A stretch of DNA of 64,000 nt, taken from NCBI RefSeq assembly GCF_014207185.1, contig NZ_JACHCP010000006.1:62001-126000 (forward strand), given 5' to 3'. Source of the stretch: Rhodanobacter sp. A1T4. GTDB taxonomy: Bacteria > Pseudomonadota > Gammaproteobacteria > Xanthomonadales > Rhodanobacteraceae. This document shows positions 23,163 through 31,082 of this stretch, one piece after another. The translations under genes and the position numbers were made by a program. The notes below the pieces were generated by a model, which saw only the letters and a program-made list of their open reading frames with translations, had not been told where the DNA came from and made no database searches. Position 1 is the first letter of the stretch; every line of letters begins with the position of its first letter.

Positions 23163-25532
23163 ATGGCTATGAGCCGTGCGCTGGTCAGCATCGGATGGGC
23201 GCTTGCGTGGCTGGCGATACCCGCCATGACGTTCGCGGATCAGGCGGGGTTGCTGCCGCTGATTCCGCTGCCGGCACAGATCGAGCGTCATGATGGTCGC
23301 TTCGAGGTGACGACCGACACGACGCTCTCCGTGCCTGCTGATGACGCCGAAGCGCTGAATGCCGCGCATCAGCTGGCCGAACTGCTCGGGCGCACCCGTG
23401 GTCTGCTGCTGACGGTGCGGCAGGAGCCGGCCGCATCGCCACGTGCGATCCGTATCGCCCTGGACCCCAACGCGCCGGTTATCCAGTCCGAAGGCTATGC
23501 GCTGGAAGTGGGCCACAACGGCATTCGCCTTTCCGCGCGCAGCGGGGCAGGTCTGTTCTACGGCGCCATGACCCTGTGGCAGCTGTTGACGCCGGACGAT
23601 CACCGCGGTGCGGTCAGCGTGCCCGAATTGAGTATGCGTGACTGGCCGCGGTTCGGCTGGCGCGGTTTGATGCTCGACTCGGCCCGGCATTTTCAGAGTG
23701 TCGATACGGTCAAGCAGATGCTGGACGCGATGGCCGAACACAAGCTCAACGTTTTCCACTGGCATCTCACGGACGACCAAGGCTGGCGGCTGCAGATCAA
23801 GCGCTATCCCGAACTCACCGCGATCGGTGCGTGGCGCACGCCGCCGGGCGCCGGCACCCACGGCGAACCCAACCGCTACGGCGGCTTCTACACCCAAGCA
23901 CAGGTGCGCGACATCGTCGCCTACGCGACAGCGCGGCACATCACGGTGGTGCCGGAGCTGGACATGCCCGGGCACGCGCAGGCGGCGGTAGCCTCGTATC
24001 CACAGCGCATCGGCGTCACCGGCGAGCGTCCTGCGGTATCGGTCGACTGGGGCGTCAATCCATACCTGTACGCCACCGATGCCAACAGCCTCGGGTTTAT
24101 CAAGAACGTGCTCGACGAGGTGATGGCGCTGTTTCCCTCGACCTATATCCACGTCGGCGGCGATGAGGCGATCAAGGATCAGTGGAAAGCTTCGTCCGCC
24201 GTGCAGGCGCAGATGAAGCAGCTTGGCATCAAGGACGAAAACGCGATGCAGAGCTGGTTCATCGATCAGATCGGCCGCTACCTGGACAAGCATGGTCGTC
24301 GGCTGATCGGTTGGGACGAGATTCTCGAGGGAGGCCTGCCGGCCAGCGCGTCGGTGATGTCCTGGCGCGGCACCCAGGGCGCCATCGACGCGGCCAGGAT
24401 GGGTCACGACGTGGTGCTCGCGCCGGGCGGTGCGCTGTACTTCGATCACCTGCAGAGTGACCGCGCCGACGAGCCCAACGGCCGCTACGACGTGCTGCCG
24501 CTGAAGACGGTCTACGCGTTCGATCCGATCGACCGCTCGCTGACCGCCGACCAGGCCGGCCACGTACTTGGCACCGAGGCGACGCTATGGTCGGAGTATC
24601 TGCCCTCGGCCTGGCATATCGAGCACGCGTTGTTTCCGCGCATCGATGCACTGGCGGAGGTGGCTTGGTCGGCACCCGCAGTGCGCGACTGGCACAGCTT
24701 CCTGGCGCGCATGCCGGCGCAGCTGCGGCGCTATAGGGCGCTGGATATCCCGTTCGCCGACAGCGCGTATGCGGTGAACATCACACTCGATGGCGGTGCC
24801 AATGTCGCGCTGTCCAGCGGCAAGGCGCGGGTGAGCTTGGCCAACCAGGTTGACGACGGTCAGGTCCACTACACCACCGATGGCAGCATTCCGACGCTGG
24901 CCTCGCCGCGCTACGTCGGCCCGATCGCGCTGAGCCTGCCAGCCACCGTGCGTGCGCAGCCGTTTGCCGCCGATGGTACGGTGCTGGCCGCCGTGCGCAG
25001 CCGCGTACTCGATGACGCGGCGCTGCGCACGTTGCCGAGCAGCGAGCTGGTGCCGTGTCCCGATGGCGACAGCGGTCTGCGCCTGCCGTTGCTGCCGGAT
25101 CTTGGTGCGCCCGACACGCCGGTGTACAACGCCGATATCTTCCGCGCGTGCAAGATCTATCCAGCCGCACGGCTGGACGGTATCGCGGCGATCCGTGTCG
25201 ACGCGGCGCGCCTGCCACGCAACTTCGGTCTGGCGCACGATCAGGTCAAAGTGATCAGCTATCCGGCAACCACCGCCCATGGCGAACTCGAAGTGCGGCT
25301 GGACCGCTGCGACGGCCCGGTGCTTGTCCGCCTGCCGCTACCGGCAGGCAAGGCACCGGGCGCGCGCATGAGCTTGTCCGGCGCCATGCCTGCGCAAAGC
25401 GGCGATCACGATCTGTGCATGCGCTTTACGGCGCCGTCGGATGGCCCGCTCTATGCCATCGGCACGGTGCAGTTGATTACTGCAGCAAAAAAACACGCGA
25501 CCTCAGACCTGCCAGGGAAGCCTACGCCATGA
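23163..25532 (+). CDS. Beta-N-acetylhexosaminidase, GH20
   Basis: This 789-residue exported enzyme releases terminal beta-GlcNAc or beta-GalNAc. A signal peptide (ALAWLAIPAMTFA) precedes the N-terminal GH20b domain (LIPLPAQIERHDGRFEV to VSVPELSMRD). The catalytic barrel follows: RFGWRGLMLDSARHF, LNVFHWHLTDDQGWRLQI, VVPELDMPGHAQAAV and the dyad D334-E335 in YIHVGGDEAIKDQW. The acetamido pocket tryptophans are in VMSWRGTQGAI and ATLWSEYL. Residues about 535-620 are a chitobiase C-terminal-like beta domain (VHYTTDGSIPTLASPRYVGP), and the last 150 residues form another sandwich. It starts 10 bases after the GH18 stop and overlaps the beta-mannosidase start. It would trim antennal GlcNAc from N-glycans. 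Confidence 0.93.
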   Translation: MAMSRALVSIGWALAWLAIPAMTFADQAGLLPLIPLPAQIERHDGRFEVTTDTTLSVPADDAEALNAAHQLAELLGRTRGLLLTVRQEPAASPRAIRIALDPNAPVIQSEGYALEVGHNGIRLSARSGAGLFYGAMTLWQLLTPDDHRGAVSVPELSMRDWPRFGWRGLMLDSARHFQSVDTVKQMLDAMAEHKLNVFHWHLTDDQGWRLQIKRYPELTAIGAWRTPPGAGTHGEPNRYGGFYTQAQVRDIVAYATARHITVVPELDMPGHAQAAVASYPQRIGVTGERPAVSVDWGVNPYLYATDANSLGFIKNVLDEVMALFPSTYIHVGGDEAIKDQWKASSAVQAQMKQLGIKDENAMQSWFIDQIGRYLDKHGRRLIGWDEILEGGLPASASVMSWRGTQGAIDAARMGHDVVLAPGGALYFDHLQSDRADEPNGRYDVLPLKTVYAFDPIDRSLTADQAGHVLGTEATLWSEYLPSAWHIEHALFPRIDALAEVAWSAPAVRDWHSFLARMPAQLRRYRALDIPFADSAYAVNITLDGGANVALSSGKARVSLANQVDDGQVHYTTDGSIPTLASPRYVGPIALSLPATVRAQPFAADGTVLAAVRSRVLDDAALRTLPSSELVPCPDGDSGLRLPLLPDLGAPDTPVYNADIFRACKIYPAARLDGIAAIRVDAARLPRNFGLAHDQVKVISYPATTAHGELEVRLDRCDGPVLVRLPLPAGKAPGARMSLSGAMPAQSGDHDLCMRFTAPSDGPLYAIGTVQLITAAKKHATSDLPGKPTP

Positions 25533-28213
25533 TGTTTGCTCAACTCCGGGTGCGCGCGCATGCCGGCCGCCTTCGCGGGTTCCTGTTCGGTGCCCTGCTG
25601 CTACCAGCGGCGTTTCCCAGTCTGGCCGGGCATGCGCCGCTTGGCTCGCAGTCGCTCGACCAGGGCTGGCAGTTCCGGCTTGCCCCCGGCGACAATGAGG
25701 CCAGGGCGCACCCGGATACCACTCATTGGCGGCCGGCGACAGTTCCGGGCACGGTGCAGACCGATCTGCTGGATGCCGGGTTGGTTAGCGATCCGTTCGT
25801 GCGCGACAACGAGGCGGCGATCCAGTGGGCGGGGCTGGCCGACTGGCAGTACCGAACGACTTTCCAGGTGGATCGCGCCACGCTGTCGCGCGATCACCTG
25901 GAGCTGGTGTTCGACGGCCTGGATACGTTTGCCGAGGTCTATCTCAACGGCCACAAGCTGATCAGCGCGGACAATATGTTTCGCCGCTGGAGCATCCCGG
26001 CCAAGACCGAACTGCACACTGGCAGCAACACGCTGGAAGTGCGCCTGTATTCACCGATCAAGCGGCTGCAGCCGTGGCTGCTCAAGCAGCCATACGCCTT
26101 GCCGGGCGAGTTCGACTCCGCCTTTGGCGACGAGCCCAAGGGCAAGCAGACCGCCAATTACATCCGCAAGGCGCAATACCAGTATGGCTGGGACTGGGGT
26201 CCGCGCATCGTTACCGAAGGCATCTGGCAGCACGTCCATCTGGACAGCTGGGACACGCTGCGCGTGGCGGATTTCCACGTCGCGCAGACCGACGTTTCCA
26301 GAGAGGCCGCGCAGGTCGATGTGCAACTGGAGGTGCAGGCTGATGTCGGCGTGCCGCTGCAGGCCACGGTCGAGGCGATCGGTCCCGACGGCAGTAGCGT
26401 GGCCCGCATCACGCGGGAGGTGACGATCGATCCGGGTACCCAGACACTGAGCCTGCCGCTGCGTATCGAGCAGCCGCGTCTATGGTACCCGGCCGGCTAC
26501 GGCGCCCAGGACATGTACACCTTCCGCGCCACCTTGCGCGACAGCGCGGGTGAGCTCTATCGGGCGGAGCACAGCACCGGCCTGCGCACGGTGGAGCTGC
26601 GGCGACGCACCGACGTCTGGGGCAAGAGCTTCGAGTTTGTGGTCAACGGCATCCCCATTTTCGCCAAGGGTGCCAACCTGATTCCGTTCGACAGTTTCCC
26701 CACGCGGGCGACTGAAGCGCAGATGCGCCGCGTACTCGAGTCCGCACGCGATGCCAACATGAACATGCTGCGCATCTGGGGTGGCGGCTACTACCAGTCC
26801 GATGCGTTCTACGCCATGGCCGACCGGCTCGGCCTGATGATCTGGCAGGACTTCATGTTCGGCGGTGCGATCCCGCCGTACGACGTGGCCTACCGCGAGA
26901 ACACCCGCGCGGAGGCGATCGAGCAGGTCCGGCGATTGCGCGACCATCCGAGCATTGTGCTGTGGGCGGGCAACAACGAGGTGCAGACCGGCTGGGAGTC
27001 CTGGCCCGACCGGCAGGCGTTCAAGAAGGCGATCAGTCCCGACGAGCGCGAGCGCATCGTCACCGGCATGGTCAACCTGTTCGGCAACGTGCTGCGCAAC
27101 GTGGTCACGCGCTACGCGCCGGACGTGCCCTATTGGGCCAGTACGCCCAGCACCGATTACGACGGCGCGGCGAACGTGCCCGATGACGGCGATTACCACT
27201 ACTGGGACGTGTGGTCGGGCCAGGCCAAGCCGGTGGAGGAATATCTCAACATCACGCCGCGTTTCCAGTCCGAGTACGGCCTGCAGTCGTTCCCGGTGAT
27301 GCGTACCATCGATGCGTTCACCGATCCGCACGACCGCCAACCGGAATCGGCGGTGATGCGCGCGCACCAGAAATACGACAGCGGCAACGGCAACCAACGT
27401 CTGCTGCTGTACATCCGGCGTGCCTACGGTGAGCCGAAAAACTTCGCGTCTTTCGTCTATCTCAGCCAGGTGATGCAGGCAGACGGCATCCAGCTTGCCG
27501 CCGAGCACCTGCGCGCTTCGCGGCCGCAGGCCATGGGCTCGCTCTACTGGCAGCTCAACGATGTATGGCCGGGCGCGTCGTGGTCGAGCATCGACTATTT
27601 CGGGCGCTGGAAGGCGCTACAGTTCCACGCGCGTCGTTTCTACGCACCGCAGCTGCTGGCTGCCTTGCGCAATAACGGCACCACCACGGTGTCGCTGGTG
27701 TCCGATCGCACCACGGCGATACCGGCGCACTGGCGTATGCGGCTGATGTCGTTCGACGGCAAGGTATTGTCGCAGGCCGCTGGCGAGATCACCGTAGCCC
27801 CGCTGTCCAGCACCCAGGTGGCTAGCTATACCGACGCGCAGTTGCTGCACGGCGCCGATCCGCACGCGACCTTCGCGGTGTTCGAGTGGCTCGACGGCGA
27901 ACGCACGGTGTCGCGCAACCTGGTGTTCTTCGATCAGCCGCACCAGCTGTCGCTGCCGCCAGCGGATATCCAGGCCACCCTGGCGCCAGCGCTGGACGGC
28001 TACCGGCTCACGCTCACCGCCGGCTCGCTGGCGCGCGATGTGTGGGTGTCCTTCGGCGATCTCGATGCCGAGCTTTCCGATAATGCGTTCAACCTGCTGC
28101 CGGGCGAGACCGTCACACTCACGGTACAAAGCAAGGCGTCGCTCGATGCCTTGCAGCATGCGCTGAGCGTGACCAGCCTGGGCGATGTGATGGCCGCCGG
28201 GGCGCCGCAATGA
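25529..28213 (+). CDS. Beta-mannosidase, GH2
   Basis: This is an exported exo-beta-D-mannosidase of 894 residues. The start at 25529 overlaps the GH20 stop (ATGA); an upstream in-frame extension inside the GH20 gene is rejected. After the signal (FLFGALLLPAAFPSLAGHA) come the jelly-roll domain (LDQGWQFRLAPGD, ELVFDGLDTFAEVYLNGH) and YGWDWGPRIVTEGIWQHVHL, a hallmark of beta-mannosidases. The GH2 barrel shows NMLRIWGGGYYQSDAFYAMAD, the acid/base E484 in VLWAGNNEVQ and the nucleophile E582 in RFQSEYGLQSFP. Beta-mannose occurs in the Man-beta-1,4-GlcNAc core of N-glycans, which fits the neighbours. Plant mannans are an alternative source. Confidence 0.95.
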   Translation: MMFAQLRVRAHAGRLRGFLFGALLLPAAFPSLAGHAPLGSQSLDQGWQFRLAPGDNEARAHPDTTHWRPATVPGTVQTDLLDAGLVSDPFVRDNEAAIQWAGLADWQYRTTFQVDRATLSRDHLELVFDGLDTFAEVYLNGHKLISADNMFRRWSIPAKTELHTGSNTLEVRLYSPIKRLQPWLLKQPYALPGEFDSAFGDEPKGKQTANYIRKAQYQYGWDWGPRIVTEGIWQHVHLDSWDTLRVADFHVAQTDVSREAAQVDVQLEVQADVGVPLQATVEAIGPDGSSVARITREVTIDPGTQTLSLPLRIEQPRLWYPAGYGAQDMYTFRATLRDSAGELYRAEHSTGLRTVELRRRTDVWGKSFEFVVNGIPIFAKGANLIPFDSFPTRATEAQMRRVLESARDANMNMLRIWGGGYYQSDAFYAMADRLGLMIWQDFMFGGAIPPYDVAYRENTRAEAIEQVRRLRDHPSIVLWAGNNEVQTGWESWPDRQAFKKAISPDERERIVTGMVNLFGNVLRNVVTRYAPDVPYWASTPSTDYDGAANVPDDGDYHYWDVWSGQAKPVEEYLNITPRFQSEYGLQSFPVMRTIDAFTDPHDRQPESAVMRAHQKYDSGNGNQRLLLYIRRAYGEPKNFASFVYLSQVMQADGIQLAAEHLRASRPQAMGSLYWQLNDVWPGASWSSIDYFGRWKALQFHARRFYAPQLLAALRNNGTTTVSLVSDRTTAIPAHWRMRLMSFDGKVLSQAAGEITVAPLSSTQVASYTDAQLLHGADPHATFAVFEWLDGERTVSRNLVFFDQPHQLSLPPADIQATLAPALDGYRLTLTAGSLARDVWVSFGDLDAELSDNAFNLLPGETVTLTVQSKASLDALQHALSVTSLGDVMAAGAPQ

Positions 28214-30858
28214 TGGCGTGCATCCGCCGTGCCTCGCTGAACGCGCGCGGTGGGTGCGCATACGCGCTGGTCTGCGCGCTGGGACTGGTATCTATCGGCG
28301 TGGCTCGTGCCGCCGAGACGCCGTCGCCGGATCGCGAACAGGCGCGCGCTGCAGCACTGGTGGCCCGGATGACGCTGGCCGAGAAAGTGGCGCAGACCCA
28401 GAGCGGCGCACCGGCCATCGCGCGCCTGGGCGTGCCGGCCTACGACTGGTGGGGCGAGGGGCTGCATGGGTTGGCCCGCGGCGGCTATGCCACAGTGTTT
28501 CCGCAGGCCATCGCGCTGGCGGCCAGCTGGAATCCGCCGCTGCTGCACGACGTGGGCACGGTGGTGTCGACAGAGGCCCGCGCGCGCTTCAACGCCATCG
28601 GTGCCGGCCATGACCACGCCCGCTACCAGGGACTGACGATCTGGTCGCCGAACGTCAATATCTTTCGCGACCCTCGCTGGGGCCGCGGCCAGGAGACGTA
28701 CGGCGAGGATCCGTTCCTCACCGGCCGGCTCGCGGTGGCTTTCATCGGCGGCATCCAGGGCGACGATCCGGCCCATCCGCGCGCCATCGCCACGCCCAAG
28801 CACCTGGCCGTACACAGCGGGCCGGAGGCGGGGCGGCACGGCTTCGACGTCGACGTTTCGCCGCACGATCTGGAAGCGACCTATCTGCCGGCGTTCCGTG
28901 CCGCCATCGTCGATGGCCACGCCGATTCGGTGATGTGTGCCTACAACGCTCTGCATGGCACGCCGGTCTGCGCCGACCCGTGGCTGCTCGACCAGCGGCT
29001 GCGGACGGACTGGGGCTTTCGCGGCTATGTCGTGTCCGACTGCGATGCCGTCGACGACATGACCAAGTTCCACTATTTCAAGCCCGACAACGCGCAGTCG
29101 TCGGCTGCCGCCATCCGCGCCGGCACCGACCTGGATTGCGGCTATGCCTACGCCGACCTTGACCGCGCGGTGCAGCAGGGCCATCTCGACACGACGGTGA
29201 TCGACCGTGCCTTGATCCGATTGTTCAGCGCGCGCTACCGGCTGGGCGAACTGGCACCCGAGCCCAATAGCCCGTACCAGAGCATCGATGCCGAGCAGGT
29301 CGACACGCCGGCCGATAGGCAGCTCGCGCTGCGCGCCGCGCTGGAGTCGATGGTGCTGCTGAAGAACGCGCACGGCACGTTGCCACTGCACGCCGGCATG
29401 CGACTGGCGGTGATCGGCCCCAATGCCGATACGCTGGAGACACTGGAAGCGAACTATCACGGCACCGCCAGCGCGCCGGTGACGCCGCTGCAAGGGTTGC
29501 GCGCGCGCTTCGGTGCGGATCGCGTGAGCTACGCGCAGGGCGCGCCGATCGCCGCCGGGGTGCTGATACCGATTCCCGAGACGGCATTGCGCGACACGCA
29601 TGGCGACATCGGCCTTGCCGGCAGCTATTTCGACAACACCGATTTCAGTGGCCCGCCGCAGGCGCTGCGCACCGATCGCCGGATCGATTTCGACTGGGAT
29701 CATGTCGCCCCGATCCAGGGCCTGCATGCCGATCGCTACGCGGTGCGCTGGACCGGCCAGTTGCTGCCGCCAGGCCCCGGCGACTACACCCTGGCGATAC
29801 ATGTGGACCGCTGTTTCGACTGCGCCGGACACGATCCGGTACGACTTTTTGTCGATGGCAAGCCCGTGCTGGACGATCACGGCAATGACAGCCAACTGCA
29901 GCTACCGATCCACTTTGCCGATACCCGGCCGCATGCGATTCGCCTGGAGCTGGTGCACAGCGGGCAGGATCAGGGCATCCGGTTGCAGTGGCTGGCGCCG
30001 GCGGCGACACAGCTGACCGAGGCGCAGGCCGCGGTGGCCAAGGCCGATGCGGTGGTCGCCTTCGTTGGATTGTCGCCGGATGTGGAAGGCGAGGAGTTGC
30101 AGATCGACGTTCCGGGTTTCGATGGCGGTGACCGTACCCAGATCGGTCTGCCACCCGAGCAGGATGCGCTGCTCGAACGCGTTGCTGCCAGCGGCAAGCC
30201 GCTGATCGTGGTGCTGATGTCCGGTAGCGCGGTGGCGCTGAACTGGGCGCAGCAGCACGCCGACGCGATCGTCGCGGCGTGGTATCCGGGCGCGCAGGGC
30301 GGTACCGCCATCGCGCAGACCCTGGCCGGCGATTACAACCCCGGCGGCCGCTTGCCGGTGACGTTTTATCGTTCCAGCCGCGATCTGCCTCCGTACACCA
30401 GTTATGCCACGAAGGGCCGCACTTACCGTTATTTCCAGGGCACGCCGCTGTACCCGTTCGGTTACGGGCTGAGCTATACGCACTTTGCCTACACCACGCC
30501 GGTCCTTTCCGCATCGTCGCTTGCGGCTGGCCGGCCGCTCACGGTCGGTGTCGACGTGCGCAACGACGGCCGTCGCGACGGCGACGAGGTCGTTCAGGCG
30601 TATCTGGTGCCACCGCAGACGCCGTTGGCGCCGCGTCACGCCCTGGTCGGCTTTGAGCGCGTGCATCTGGCCGCGGGCGAGCATCGTCACGTGATGTTCG
30701 AGCTGTCGCCGCGGGCTCTGAGCACGGTGGATGCCGACGGCGAGCGCGCCGTCGAAGCGGGGACGTATGGTGTTTTCATCGGTGGTGGTCAGCCCGGGTT
30801 CGGCGCGGGAGTCAGCGCCGATTTCAGTATCACCGGCCGGCAACCGCTGGTGCATTGA
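28210..30858 (+). CDS. GH3 glycosidase with inserted PA14 domain (beta-xylosidase/beta-glucosidase type)
   Basis: This is an exported GH3 enzyme of 882 residues whose ATG overlaps the beta-mannosidase stop. Signal peptide: ALVCALGLVSIGVARA. The barrel carries YDWWGEGLHGLARGG, IWSPNVNIFRDPRWGRGQETYGEDP and the nucleophile D277 in YVVSDCDAV. SDCDA rather than SDW is the pattern of xylosidase- and arabinosidase-like GH3 members. The second domain is interrupted by a PA14 module (about 465-600: LAGSYFDNTDFSGPPQ, WTGQLLPPGPGDYTLAIHVDR). A fibronectin-III-like tail begins near 770. In the Xanthomonas N-glycan cluster the GH3 enzyme NixI removes core beta-1,2-xylose of plant N-glycans. By order this gene would be its equivalent, but the substrate is inferred. 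Confidence 0.92.
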   Translation: MMACIRRASLNARGGCAYALVCALGLVSIGVARAAETPSPDREQARAAALVARMTLAEKVAQTQSGAPAIARLGVPAYDWWGEGLHGLARGGYATVFPQAIALAASWNPPLLHDVGTVVSTEARARFNAIGAGHDHARYQGLTIWSPNVNIFRDPRWGRGQETYGEDPFLTGRLAVAFIGGIQGDDPAHPRAIATPKHLAVHSGPEAGRHGFDVDVSPHDLEATYLPAFRAAIVDGHADSVMCAYNALHGTPVCADPWLLDQRLRTDWGFRGYVVSDCDAVDDMTKFHYFKPDNAQSSAAAIRAGTDLDCGYAYADLDRAVQQGHLDTTVIDRALIRLFSARYRLGELAPEPNSPYQSIDAEQVDTPADRQLALRAALESMVLLKNAHGTLPLHAGMRLAVIGPNADTLETLEANYHGTASAPVTPLQGLRARFGADRVSYAQGAPIAAGVLIPIPETALRDTHGDIGLAGSYFDNTDFSGPPQALRTDRRIDFDWDHVAPIQGLHADRYAVRWTGQLLPPGPGDYTLAIHVDRCFDCAGHDPVRLFVDGKPVLDDHGNDSQLQLPIHFADTRPHAIRLELVHSGQDQGIRLQWLAPAATQLTEAQAAVAKADAVVAFVGLSPDVEGEELQIDVPGFDGGDRTQIGLPPEQDALLERVAASGKPLIVVLMSGSAVALNWAQQHADAIVAAWYPGAQGGTAIAQTLAGDYNPGGRLPVTFYRSSRDLPPYTSYATKGRTYRYFQGTPLYPFGYGLSYTHFAYTTPVLSASSLAAGRPLTVGVDVRNDGRRDGDEVVQAYLVPPQTPLAPRHALVGFERVHLAAGEHRHVMFELSPRALSTVDADGERAVEAGTYGVFIGGGQPGFGAGVSADFSITGRQPLVH

Positions 30859-30878
30859 GCGATAGGGAGAGTAGGTCG

Positions 30879-31082
30879 ATGCCGACATGTCGCGACATGC
30901 TCAAGTGGATGAGTCTGGCCGGTGCGTCCCCGGCGCTGGGCGCTCTGGGTATCGCGCCAGCAGCGGCAGGCAAGGCCCCGACGGGCATGCCGGTGTCGTT
31001 CGCTGAGATGGGCGCCGAGCCCAACAAGACTTACGGCGCGGCCGTGGGCGACGCACCGCCATCGTTTGGAGAGTTCGCATGA
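30879..31082 (+). pseudogene. 67-codon remnant: Tat-like leader joined to a GH92-like C-terminus
   Basis: A short open frame with a good ribosome-binding site (GGGAGAGTAGGTCG before ATG) begins MPTCRDMLKWMSLAGASPAL, which reads as a twin-arginine signal (SRRDMLKWM type) with one arginine replaced by Cys, up to APAAAGKAPT. The last 25 residues, MGAEPNKTYGAAVGDAPPSF, resemble the C-terminal end of GH92 alpha-mannosidases (PNK-x-G...PPS). The stop overlaps the GH35 start (ATGA at 31079). In the X. campestris nix cluster, GH125 (NixJ) and GH92 (NixK) genes lie between GH3 and the next gene. This frame therefore looks like the scar of an in-frame deletion that kept the Tat leader of the first and the tail of the second. 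The GH92 similarity is from memory of the family, so confidence is moderate. Confidence 0.6.

Noticed and set aside
25055..25528. Upstream in-frame extension of the GH2 gene inside GH20
   Set aside because: The signal peptide and the ATGA overlap place the start at 25529. The extension is a shadow of the GH20 C-terminus.
28000..29895. 631-codon open frame on the minus strand opposite GH3 and the end of GH2
   Set aside because: Antisense shadow of GC-rich coding DNA: no family motif, Arg/His/Gln-rich composition, and the plus strand encodes complete enzymes with catalytic residues.
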